Shown here one piece after another: positions 1 to 23,500 of a DNA stretch of 64,000 nt. A program made the position numbers and the translations under genes. The DNA is from Sipunculus nudus (lineage: Eukaryota; Annelida; Sipuncula; Golfingiida; Sipunculidae). The notes under the pieces were generated by a model, which worked only from the letters and a program-made list of their open reading frames with translations, searched no databases and was not told where the DNA came from. The DNA lies in contig CM049306.1 in the NCBI GenBank assembly GCA_026874595.1, positions 23,359,019 through 23,423,018 on the forward strand, read 5' to 3'. The first letter of the stretch is position 1. Every line of letters starts with the position of its first letter.

Positions 1-195
1 GTCGCAAAGACCCAGTTTTCGGCTTGGTAGGAGATCTTGGGGACATCTAACATTATGCTGAATTTTGGATTCCTAGGTCTTACGGTTTCAAAACGTGCCA
101 CATCTACGGACGGACGGACGGACGGACGGACAGACGGACGGACGACGGACAATGGACCACGACTATAGCTCAGATGACTTATAGTCAGCTGAGCT
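1..195 (-). mobile_element. HL-1 repeat, 5' end only (copy E), cut by window edge
   Basis: Reverse complement of the first ~195 bp of the HL-1 copies at 14902 and 29120. The 5' terminus AGCTCAGCTGAC lies at its right edge and is preceded on the element strand by a T run. A CCGT-type microsatellite follows (visible here as repeated GGAC, about 109-145). The remainder lies left of the window. Non-autonomous; no coding capacity seen. Confidence 0.85.
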
Positions 196-875
196 AAAAA
201 CCACAAGAATGAACAGGCCCGAAAGACCAGGAAGGCAAAGTGTAAAGTTGGATGAGACTAACATTGTTGGTGGTATCAGATTATAAACCTTTATCTTTAC
301 AAGCAGTTTCATGGATCAGATAAAACTATTCAAAGATGAATAAGCACAGTAAATTTCAATGCAATCGCTGCAATTATTGTTGAGAAAATTGGAGTTTTTG
401 TATAATTTTTTCTCAAAATGGACAAATTCTAGTTAGATATCAAATTTGCAATGACGCCATTTAACATATTAGCTGGCACAGTAAAATCTATTGAATTTTT
501 GCATGCTGGCAGGAATGTGTAAATATTAGGTTTATGGTCCAACAATTTTTGCTTAAGAGCCTTGATCACTGACATTTTAAGTGCTCAAATTTCTATTTTC
601 ACTTTGAAGCTGACAGAATACAGGTCAAAGTGACCTTATTTTAGGTTTTCACAGAGACCTGTTTGGATGTTGGGTAAAAACTTTCGAGGTCTAATAGTTC
701 TAAAAGCTGGTTGGACAGCCGGCCAAAAGAAAAGATGATGGACAGAAACTAGTCGCTATAGCTCAGCATGACTGAAAGTCACCCGAGTTAAAAATGGTGT
801 TATGTATACACTGTTGCAATTCCAGTAACAAAGTCATTATATCTTTTAATAACAACATGATGTATATCCACTTAC
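196..875. other. Noncoding stretch left of the last visible NMNAT exon
   Basis: Presumably intron between NMNAT coding exon 7 and an exon outside the window. I looked on the minus strand for the expected C-terminal continuation after the ISATKIR motif and did not see it. Apart from the degenerate HL-9 repeat, nothing recognisable is present. Confidence 0.5.
540..789 (-). mobile_element. HL-9, degenerate HL-1-related repeat
   Basis: Read on the minus strand from 789, it starts after a T run with AACTCGGGTGAC and continues to GAGCTATAGCGAC. This parallels the HL-1 5' end (AGCTCAGCTGAC ... GAGCTATAGTCG). Left boundary uncertain. It contains AGGTCA-AAG-TGACCT at 622-636, a palindromic nuclear receptor-type site. 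Confidence 0.45.
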
Positions 876-11966
<11,091 letters not shown>

Positions 11967-12017
11967 GTTTACGTCTGGAGTACCACTGAGCAAGTTCTCG
12001 CTGGTCGTGTCACGTGA
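11967..12017 (-). other. NMNAT1-like: NMNAT 5' untranslated part of the first coding exon
   Basis: On the minus strand a clean acceptor (ATTATACTTGCAG) ends at 12018, followed by TCACGTGACACG. The start ATG lies 51 nt further on. This implies an upstream noncoding exon and makes the in-frame ATG at 12044 intronic. The stretch contains a CACGTG E-box. Confidence 0.6.
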
Positions 12018-12139
12018 CTGCAAGTATAATATGAAATTAACCATTTACTGTTAGGTTAATATATTTAAACATGAGTTGACAATGCTGTGAATAGAGTTGT
12101 ATGCTTATCCTAGCATACATGGTAAGATAAAGCATTGAT

Positions 12140-12330
12140 TGTTATACCAATCAAAATTCCAGGCTCTGTCCACGCGGGATTTCACCGAGCAAGATGGCTG
12201 CGCCCATGAGAAGCAACATGGGCTGTCAAAATCGATTTATTGCACTTTTGTGACTTCTGTTTTCCATGGGATAGAGATAATCACTTGATCAAAACTCCTG
12301 TCATCACTTAAAAAACAACTTTTGGTAAGA
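12140..12330. promoter_or_regulatory. Putative bidirectional promoter of NMNAT (minus) and NOP14 (plus)
   Basis: The only GC-richer segment between the divergent genes. CAAGATGGCTGC at 12190-12201 matches the YY1 core (CCATCTTG on the other strand), typical of TATA-less promoters. A consensus donor GTAAGA at 12325 could end a noncoding NOP14 first exon. A weaker donor GTATAA on the minus strand near 12144-12149 could end a noncoding NMNAT exon. Transcription starts are inferred, not observed. A 19-codon ORF begins at the ATG inside the YY1 box (12193) and would be a uORF if transcribed rightward. Confidence 0.5.
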
Positions 12331-14419
12331 AAACTGCATTTTTATTCGTGTTTTGTCGTGTGTTAGTAATTATTTCACTTTTTAACCATGAAGTGGTATT
12401 GCATCTTCTGTTGCTGCAGGCACTGCCTGGCCATGAGGTTCACCAGTTCACCTGGATTGGAGATCAAATGGTTTCACTTGGTCCATATGTGACAATTTGA
12501 AAAACAGAGACAGTTAACCCAACAGCAAATACATTTAATAATAATATTTAACCATTTAATTAGACAAATATAAAAATATATACATAAAAAATATTTATAA
12601 AATCATAATTTATAAATAATAAAAAAAATAATATATTGATAAATGTATAAAAAAATCATGTGATTCAAAATACATTAAAATAATGTCATAGAATAAGAAT
12701 ACAAATATTTTTCCATAAAAAGTTCAATCTCAAAGACATTTATTATTACTCAAATAATATTAGAAATCGATCAAAACAAACATGGTGTAACTTATAATTA
12801 ATACGAATGTAATATAAAAATAGATTAATGTACAAATATAAATGTTTTGCCAGTGAAATATGTCTATCACCACATTTTATGAAATTTTTTATGTAATATA
12901 TTATGTAAAACCCACTATATAAAACTATTTTCATTTTGTAATACTATGCATTAAATTTGTAATTCTAAATGTATTTATATTAATGTAATAAATACATTTT
13001 TAAGATTCCCATATCCAGGAAAAATATCACAGGCCAGGTGCTGGCAGTTGCTAGGACTAATTACACTTGAGCCTTGCCTCTTGGCCATTAGCTGGTTGGT
13101 CTTGGCTGGCTGGGCTGCAGTTACAGTTTTTCTGCTGAAATAGGGGTACATTTTTCTTGGTGTTTTTATCTCTTAAAATTTAAAATTACTTTGAATCTAC
13201 TATGTCTGTTTAAAAAACAATATACTACTCATACAAAAAAAGATCTGTAGCATCAGTACTGTATATGTCAAACACAGTATTCAGTAGTATATTATATATT
13301 TATTTATGTTACACAGTGAAATCTCGCTGACAGCTTTCTGTGGGACCAGCCGAAGGGTCCCTTCTTTTTAGACCACACAATCTGAAAAACAGAATAAAGT
13401 GCACTTAATACTGAAAAGCAGCTCTGGATCTTACACTATTTTCTTCACAATTCTTCAACAGAGAAGAGTTCTTTTATAAGAGTTAAGTATAAAGTGTACC
13501 CCATTTCTAAGATCCTGTATCCGCCCCAGAACCTGTAATGAATTAAAGACCTGGTCTGCTCAGAGTGTAATGAGGCAGCTGTGTGGTCCTGTATGCAGCA
13601 GGAGGTTACTGGTACAGGCATTCACTAATTAGGTGATTACCCTAATTGGATGAAGGCCATGTAAATATTGACATAGTGACTCTTGAGTTGATTTACTGGT
13701 GATAAGAAACATCACAGTATAGAACAGATATCAAATTTATAATAGTACTGGTAATTCACCACTGTGACTGAGCAGAACCATTGACAGTATTGTTATCATT
13801 TTGTTGAAGTACTGAATGATTCATGCTCTGTGCTTGCTTCATTGGCACCTCAATTACAGCCAGATTATTGAAAACATTATGTTATATGTAGTGGAGCTGA
13901 AAACCTCCAAGAAGATAATTATACCTGTCAAAACTGAATGTACATTTAAAAAAACCAGAATAGAGGTTCAGAGCTGAACCACAAAATAATTTATCATATA
14001 AGTAATCTTGTTTATGACATATTATATATTTGACACATTAGACATATTATATCACTAACATCTTCTGTATTATTTACATTGAGGGAATTTAATTTAAAGG
14101 CTTATGGAACTTTTCCATAAAGTTTTCTAATAGATCATATGGGTACTGTTAGTCCATTTATTTTTTAAGATATCTATAAATATCTTTTATTGTCTTAAAC
14201 ATGCTTTGTTTGAGACATAACGTTTAAATGGAAAGCTGAATTAATAAAAAATTCCAGATATGTTGCTTCTGAAAGTGAATGCATATTTACAGTTTTCATT
14301 TGTTATCCTTAGAAAAACTTTGTTGAAGCTTGCATTCAGCAGCATACTTATATAAGATCAGGGAATCATTCACTAAAATAATATTCCTCTCTCTTGACTT
14401 AATTGAAGAATAAACCAAA
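12331..14419. other. Intergenic sequence / likely 5' UTR intron of NOP14
   Basis: 12536-13010 is extremely AT-rich with poly-A and TAT runs. The rest is unremarkable. No protein-coding feature supported. Confidence 0.6.
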
Positions 14420-14599
14420 ATGGCCAAGAAGAAGAAAGTGTCAGCAGACTCTGTCAGGAATAAGAAATCTGATGTTCAGAAGAAGACCAACCCATTTGAA
14501 ATCAAGTTCAACAAACAGAAACATACTGTCCTCGGCAAGAAAATCACGAAACATGAGAAAGGAATGCCTGGGGTGGCGAGGTCAAAGGCCATTAAGAAG
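14420..14599 (+). CDS. NOP14: NOP14 coding exon 1
   Basis: Residues 1-60. Lys-rich N-terminus, then the conserved NPFEIKFNKQKH and GMPGVARSKA blocks. ATG in a good context (ACCAAAATGG). Donor GTAAAT; phase 0. Confidence 0.96.
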
Positions 14600-17500
14600 G
14601 TAAATAGTATTGAGGCATCCAGGTGTATAAAGTGTCTTGCTTGCTTTTATACTAATTTTTTTGTTGTTGTGTGTGCAAGTGTGTTTTTAATCATTTTATT
14701 ACATTTGTATAGGGAAAATTTTATGTAGGTTATCACTCATCAGTATTTGATCATATATATATTTCTGCACTGGTATTGCTGAATTTGAGTGCACATAGTA
14801 TATATATTATTATAATTTATGTGAATTATTTAATATGCTCACACAGTCAAACAATTTTACGAGAAGCTAAGGGAACACTGAAGTAATCATTATCAATTTT
14901 TAGCTCAGCTGACTATAAGTCATCTGAGCTATAGTCGTGGTCCATTGTCCGTTGTCCGTCCGTCTGTCCGTCCGTCCGTCCGTTCGTAGATGTGGCACGT
15001 TTTGAAACCGTAAGACCTAGGAATCCAAAATTCAGCATAATGTTAGAGATCCTCAAGATCTCCTACCAAGCCGAAAACTGGGTCTTTGCGACTTCGTTCC
15101 TTTGAGAAATTAAGGAAAAACCTCAATTTTTTATTAAAATCCTATTTTCACACTTCAGGACTGCCTAATATCAAAACTACTCATCTGTTTTTCCTCATAT
15201 TTACAATAAATATTCCTCTATATAGTTCCTATGTACATGCCAGAAATTAAGACTGAAAAGTATAAATTCTTTAAGTTATGGGCCCAAACATAATGGACTT
15301 TGTAAAAAATCAGGAAAAATAATAACTCACTTAACATGAAAAATTTTGAAACTAGAGTCTATTTTCTCAAGTATATAACTATGTTTAATTAAGATTCAAT
15401 TGTTTACCCAAAATTAGATCTGAATTTTGTAAATTTTTTAAATTATTAGCATAAAAAAAAATCAGTACCTTAAATTTTGCCCAACTTTGACCATGGCACG
15501 TTTTTTTCCTGTAAGCACCATTGATTTAATTTTCACAGCATGTAAACATAAATATTTAGTTTGTCTAAATCTGAAATTTGAAAATAAAAGCTTGAAAATT
15601 AAGCTAGTTATTGATTTTTTTCTGTAGTCACTTGCTTTGATTACAGATGCAGGGTCCCACTCCAGGTCACTGGAAGTCAGCTATGCCAGGGTTTCTGATT
15701 TGTTACAGTCACTGGGGGAGATCCCCTGCTGTGACAGGTGTACAGTTATTCTCATATCACCACCCCAATCACCCCCCCCCCCCCCCCCCGCAAACCCAAC
15801 CCACCAAGTGTTATGCAGTAATTGTTATTGTTTTCACTGTATCTCCTTAATTGTAATGCTGTTTTCACCCCGATATGCAAAAACTTTCCTTGAAAAAATA
15901 ATTCAAGGTGTAATCCAGAAGATGCAATGTTGTGTAATGTAGCATTTTTAAAGAAATCAGTTTTCTTTTAAATGATTTTAACAAATATAAATGAACCCAT
16001 CAGTATGCTTAAATTATTATAAAATATGAAGCACATTATGGAAAAATAAAGACACAATTAAAAATTGTGAAATCTAAATCAAGTATTATTTTTAGATACT
16101 GTTTTGCAGATTTAAAAGATATATTTTTGTGGTAAAAAATAGATAAACATTTGTATGCATGATGTGGTGTTATCTGACAAGATTGAGATTTATGATGATA
16201 CAATTGAATATTATGAATCAACTTTTATATTCAGATATATATGTTAAATTGGAAATGTATAGAAATATAAACTTAAATTAGAAAATAATTGATGTGATAA
16301 AAAAATCAGGATTTAATACAAACATGTGTTCATTATTTTCCTGCCTCATCAGAATTTGAGATCAGGCTTTTTTTGCCCTGTTTTATGTTGTTAATTAGCT
16401 ATATTTCAACTGTATACATTTCATTAAAAAAATACATATATATTTAATAATATATATTATACAAAAAAATAGATTCAATTGAACAAATGTGTAAACAACT
16501 GAAATGTCAACAGTTAATCAAAAAACCAATTAATGATCATGGTTATAGTACAGATCATTTGTTCACAAACTGCTCACATGCTTTAGTTTCAACATTAGGA
16601 AACACATGGTCAGGTCACAAAATATTTTTTGCAACAATTTCTTGCTCATCAATACAAACCAATCATATAAACAAACCATGGCCTTTATTACCTCTTCCTC
16701 TTACACTTTATCTCCATTAGATATTATTTTAGATTTTTACCTTCAAGGTTAACGTCAGCTGAGCACAGTGACCCATAGGTCCCTTGTTATTATATATCAA
16801 ACTTTTGCCATTGATGCTACAGACATTTATTTTGTAATGTTCTAAAGATGCAAATGAGCAGTACAGTATTAATGACTATGTACATGTGTATGGATCACTT
16901 TATACACAAAGGTTTTATTTTTAAGATTGTTTCACTTTTCACAAATATCACAAATTTGAAACACTTGTGAACAAAGGCCAACCACAGTATCAAAACAATT
17001 GTAATCCACAACTGTTTTGTTTACTGATGTATATCTGGTTGATTGGAAAAGTCTGTGGTAAAAATTCAATTTCTGTTGTTTGTTTTAGCGCAAAGATACA
17101 TTACTTGAAGAATTCAAAATGCGAGGCAAGGCCAGCAAGTTTGTTGACAGACGACTTGGAGAGGGGGATGCTGACATGTCAGTTGAAGATAAAATGTTGC
17201 AGAGATTTGCTGTGGAGAGACAGGTCAGTAATCACTTGGTAGCTTGACCAGACACAGTTTATAAGCCTGGGATTGTTTGGCTGTAGGTATTTGATAAGAC
17301 TTAAGAAAGCAGTAAAAAGGTACCTTATTAAGGTGGCTGAAAGATTCAGAACTCCTTGCTTATCTCAAATTTTTAAAATGACAAATCAAGAAACTTTAAT
17401 TTGTGATGTAATAGAACCATTTAGGTAGAAAGACAGCATGAGGCTGGTTGATGCCCACACAGTTACGCATGGTGGCTCTTATGTATGGGGGGAGCATTGC

Positions 17501-20500
17501 TTATTTGTACAAATGCAATGGTGGGAATAAATTATAAATATTAGGGTTTTATTATCAATAATTTGTCTATGCCCAAACCTTTTATCTTCCCTTATTGTGT
17601 GAGTGGAAAGTGGTCTGAAAAGTGGGAGATTCCACACCAAATCATAGATAAACTTGCACTGAGTGTGATCGGTGGCACAAAACATAAACATGTGCCAATA
17701 CCACCTGATGGATAAAAGAACAATTTAAAAGATTAAGATGTTTTAAGGTTCCAGCTTTTGTTTCTTCAGTGTTTCCTAATTCATGATTCTTCTCCATGTT
17801 CAGAGTTGTCTAACTTGTATTGCATGACAATTACTAGACTTCTGGGCAGGGAGTCTTGGCATGGTAAACAAAAAAAAATGGACTGTGTTTAATCACTCAC
17901 AGAACCATTACAACCTATAAAACAGGTGAATTGGAGAAAATAAGCTCATGTACTGGGCTGGTTTTGCTGTTGAAACTTTTGTTCAGCCAAAATGAACTAA
18001 TAGATAAGATCATACACATTTTATTTCATTTTTTGGTGTACTTTTAAATAAAGTAAACCTGTAAAACATAACTTGTCACAAGAAACAAACTGTTTGTGCT
18101 TGGCATAGTTATATCACTTGTTAACTAGACAGTCAGAGGCCATCACTCTGACCTCTGAAAACATAGTTCTTGTTACTTGGCAGCTCTGATGTGGTGAGGC
18201 CTCATCAGAATATCACTGTCCAAATTACCCAGCATTCCTAGCTTCACGGAGAATTTTTGTTTTAATTTTATATTTATTTACTTAAGGAGATAGCAGATCA
18301 TCCTTAAATGTTTGCATCTTTATCAGAGGAACTGAGTTGACCCAGGGTTGTATACTTGACTGCTTATTTACTGGTATGTCTCCTCTGTCCCTTTCTTTGG
18401 CACACAAGAATGACAGAGGTGTGTCCCTAGCATATTGTTTTTTAATTGCTATTATTTTCCATTATGTTTTAGCCACCATTGACAATCAGACACAAGTATG
18501 TACAAGATATTAGATTTTCAGAAATTTAGTTTAGAGAAAAATTTGAATCTTTTGAATAGAACGAGTGTGAACCTTAATAACTGGCACTGTTGTACATTTA
18601 TTAGCAAACATTTTCAATGAAGTATAAGTTTATTTTTTCAAGAATATGGTGATAACATCCAGTTGGTATTGTCCGTTGAATGTGATGCCATGAACCATAT
18701 GTTGTTGAATTATTCAGCCAGGCAGTTGGATGACTTAGGAAGGATTAAATCATAGCCTGGAAGTCCAGTTCTAACCTTTTATGAAATGTCTGCCCCGTAT
18801 TGACCTATTTATGTAATGCTATCATTACAAAGATAAATTAGAAATATTCATCTAAATAGATACATGCCTCCACCACTAGAGCACAAGTTTCAAAAACACT
18901 ATGCAAACTCACTGTACACTGTCACTCCGAGATGATGGGTGCTCAACCGTGACCTGGACAGATGGCCAGGCCACAGTGTACTGCACATCAGGCTAGAACC
19001 TCAGTGCATTCACTAATTTTTTGGTTGATATTCCAAGATTCATTAATTCATAGGTGAGTACATTTGTGAATATTCATTGATTACGTTCCAGAGAAGATGC
19101 TGGATCAACACCACAATCTTTTATCGTTGCTTCCTTAGCCCATTCTCAAATAAACCTGAAAATTTCATGAGATTCTGTTCATGATTGTGCGAGTTATGTT
19201 GTGAACAAACATTTACACAAACACACACAAATGGGATTGATCATGTACCCTCCTGGCAGAAGCAAAAATAAGTATTAGAAAAATCTGCTGGACTACTGTA
19301 AACAGCACAACATTTACTCATATTGTTCACTAGTTCAGCTTACATCAAGGAAGAACGAATACAAGTTTTAATTTCATTTGGTTTACCTTATTGATGTTCA
19401 TGGGGAAAATAGTCATATGAATTGCAGATGAATCGTTCATGATGAGTATGAATGTGCCTGGCGCTGTGGCCACTAATTGACTGACATGGGGAGCTGTAAT
19501 ATTCCAGCAGGTGCTTGACCTGGCCTTCCTTCAGGGAAGCCTTACAGCACACTGCCATACGGACATGTTTATCAGGGAGACTTTAATTATTTTGTTGTGG
19601 ATTTGTAACCTAAGGCTAATGAAGAATGCCACTCATGGTTAAGGCATCCTAGTAACCAGGGATACAGATAATCAACAGAAAATTTGCAATCCACTGGAAT
19701 TTTAAACTCAAGTCTTTTTTATTATTAGTGGCTTTAGAACTGAGATAAATGTTTGGTGTATATCAGGATAAATTAGCAGGTACCCTATCCCATTAATTAC
19801 CAGACAGCTTATCAATGGGCATAATATAACACCTTTCAACATTTTTATCTTGTCAGAAACCAAATTCACAGTGAATGAGTAAATTGGGTATAAATCTAAA
19901 ATGTCTGCTAATTTTGTCAAATAGTGTGAATCTATAAAGACATGAGTACAGTATTACGTAAGTAAGGAGGCAGGATTATGAATTTACAGATATTTAAGCT
20001 ACAGATGGTGTTATATTCTTCCTCAGGTCTATATAGCATTTCATTATGTAGGATTACATTTAAGTATTACAATCCTCATGCTAAACTAAGTGCTAAACTG
20101 ATATTACATATGAAGTATCCTGCTGTGTGAATGTATAAAAGACAAACACCCACTATTTCAAAATAATTATTATGTACATGGTGCATTTCTGAAGCTCTTG
20201 TATTAAGGCTGGCAGAGACCAGAAAACTCTGCCTCACAAGGTCTTTCCCATTCTCTTAACATTTAGTATCCAGTATGTAAGAGACCTGTATGTGTTAGTT
20301 CAGAAATGTGACCCTTACGTCAGTGATTCATGAGTAAGAACAACCAGCCTGAGCAGTTAGAGGAGAGTTGTGTTTATGTAAGATCTGATTGCCCTGGTGA
20401 ACACATTGAACATACAGTAGTGCCATCTATCTGAGGGGACGAGATATTTTTAGCGAACCTGTGAGCTTATGCGATGGTGCGTCGGCGTCCGTCGTGTGTC

Positions 20501-23500
20501 GTGCGTCGTCTGTACGTTAACCATAGCTATCTCAAAAACGGCAGGAGCTAGCATCACCAAAGTTTTTGCAAATAATCAGTCATCCAAAAAACTATATTGG
20601 ATTTTGTTTATTTTTTTTCTTACTGCATTTTCTTAGATTTTTTATAGGGAAAAAGCTCAAAAAGCTTTAAAAATCTTCTTCTCCGAAACTGTCCAGCTGA
20701 ATTGTCCTATATTTCACAGAAATGATCCCTGGAACAATCTCTCTCAAGTTTGTTCTAATGGTTCCAGTTCAGAGATTTTGGGCTGATTTACAGGAGGTTG
20801 AACTTTGTCATCTGTCCAAAAAAGCATATTAAAATTACAATCTCAGAAATGGCTGGAGCTATCATCACCAAATTTTATGCCAATGTTGGTCACATAGGTC
20901 ATATCTGAAATTGAGGTAATGGTGGCGCCACCTGCATCGGCCTTTTTTGTACGGGGTCATCAGTGCCTGTATCACACTGAGGGCTACAAAAAACTTCTTC
21001 TCTGAAACCATATGGCCAAAATATTTAATATCACACAGAAATGATCCTAGGGTAGTGCTTTCTGAAGTTTGTTCAAATGGTCTCTGTTCAGTGACTTTTG
21101 GCTAAATTATGGGAAGCTGATTTTGTCATATGCCATAACAGCCCATTTAAGTTCAGTGGCTACAAAGATCTTCTTCTCAAAAACCACTGGGCCAATTTCT
21201 TAAATCTCACACATATATTATCCTCAGATGTTGATAATTCAAGTTTGTTCAAGTGGTTTTGGTTCAGTGCTTTTTGGCTGAGTTACAGGAAGCTGAACTT
21301 AGCCAGTTTGCTGTATCGTCCTATATGAGTTATAAACCTGCAAAACTGATGCCACTGAAGCCAGTTTGTTAAATATTTTACAAGAATAATTCCTACAATA
21401 ATTCTTTTAATAATTGTCATTAATGGTTCCACATGAATGATTTTTGGCTGAATTATGGAGATTGAATTGAGTCATTTTACCATAAATGTTAGCTGTGTGA
21501 AACTATTACATCTAGCCTGGCACCAGTTTATCAGCATCTAGTACATCATGCCACTAGACATTTAGATTTCAGGTTATCTTTGGTTAATATTGACAAGGAA
21601 GTTTTTTTTTAAAGTTTTAAAAAATTTAGATTTATAATTAAAGTTATTCATCATACCAGGCAATGTTACAATCATGGATATTCAGCTCTCTGTGGCTATA
21701 TAATGACAACTGTACATGAATTATAAATTATAGGTATCCCTTCTCAACTTTATTCAAGAATTAGCCATCAGTGAGATATATCTGTATTTTAATTTTGCAT
21801 TCAGTATGCATCTGTAATAATTTTACATATATTCCTGATTTCTTTTTTATAAAAAGTCAGCTGAAAAGCATTTTGTATTGGGAAAATAAATTTCAAAGTT
21901 ATTTCAAGTAGGGACCACTTTTGTGTCCAGATGGCAGCACTTGGTATACCATTGGCAGATTGCCAGTGCCTTGATGTTGGACATTAGCCAAGATTATGTC
22001 AGCTCTATAAATAGTTTTGGCACAGTGCCTGGATTGGAAGAAGTGCAGCCAGGTATAGGTCAAGAGTTCACTCAGTGCAGTAGCTGCTTTCTATTTATAG
22101 CTTTGGCAGACTGTTCACTGCATCATATTTGGCACCAAAGTTCAGCCTGAATCTATTTATAGCTTTGGCAGACTGCCAACTGTGTCAGATTATGCAACAG
22201 GTCAAGAGTTCACTCAGTGCAGCCAGGTATAGGTCAAAAGTTCACCCAGTCTAGCCAGGTGCAGGTCAAGAGTTCACTCAGTGCAGTAGCTTGAGGCAGC
22301 AATTTGTCACAGGTCACTTGGGGGCACTGCCTTACTCACCTAAGCCTTGTCAGCCCAGTGCATCAAACTCTGTGGAAGTTTGATGTATTGGATGATATTT
22401 TGACCTGTCTATGCGATTTTGATGGTATTCTCATTTTCAAGACAGGTGGTGCCACATACATTGTTTTTTGCACAGTTTATGTGCCTGCTTATTTCTACAG
22501 AGGAATTTGATATATCAGCATGAAATTGGGCATATTTATACATATCAAATAGCTTTGTCGTATACAAGACTGGTGGTGCCACCTACAATAATTTTTGCAA
22601 AATGTGTGTACCTGCTTATTTCTCAGGAGGGGTTTGATATATCAGTCTGAAAATTTGCATATGTGTATATCTCTGATAGCTTGGTTGTATACAAGACTGG
22701 AGGTGCCAGCTACAATCATTTTTGTGTTGTGTGCACCCATGCCAGAATTTCAGCAGTGATGTTTTTGTAATTGTTTCTTATTCAAAATGTTTAGTACTTT
22801 GCATTGTTCATATACATGAAAAGTAATGGTCCAGCACTGAAGCATTATACCTGGTGTATTTCCCAATGCACAGGTTCGCATTTGGCCTGAGGCCTTGTTT
22901 TTCAGATGAATGGTTATTTGATAAACAATTTTGCATGGGACTATGCCAGGATTCATCATAATTGCAAACCTGCTACTGAGTATCAAACGTTATCAGATAC
23001 TGACAACACAAACCAGTGTTTTTCATACCTGTTACCTGCTGTTTTCATGTCCTGGTCAATCAGTTTCATGTTTCACTGCTCATGGATGTATATTTTCTTG
23101 AAATTAGATAACCTTTTATACCATTTTTTCACCCAATTTTTTCTCATCTTCCAGATTCTGAACAAATGATCAAGTTTTTGAGTTTTCAGTTTTGGATAAA
23201 GATGTTTATGGCTAAACAGTATTTGGATAAATGATACTCTATTTTAGAAGTGCACCTAATCACCTTTTGTCATCTTACCAAGAAAATGAATGTGATAATA
23301 CATAAATAAAATCCCTGGCATTCAGAAACCTAAAAATCATGAAATATCATTGAATAGGAGATTAGATAACAATAAGAGATGAACATTGGATTTCTACAGC
23401 TGAATTGTAGGATGACTTGAAGTATAGTCTGAAAAAGTAAGAGAGCATTAGAATGAAAAAAAAAGAAATAAATGAATTAATTTTGAAGCAGTAGTCTGGA

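Noticed and set aside
11967..12044. Upstream in-frame ATG for NMNAT at 12044
   Set aside because: It lies before a strong splice acceptor and the added residues have no similarity to the family. 11966 is the better start.
12389..12499. Short Cys-rich reading frame (MKWYCIFCCCRHC...) between the two genes
   Set aside because: A zinc-finger/THAP-like start was considered, but spacing and downstream residues do not fit and it stops after about 36 codons.
15637..15942. 101-codon ORF and overlapping MQGPTPGHWKS-type ORF, also at 29850 and 36840
   Set aside because: They recur because HL-1 is repeated. The frame breaks at the variable poly-C and there is no conservation of coding beyond it.
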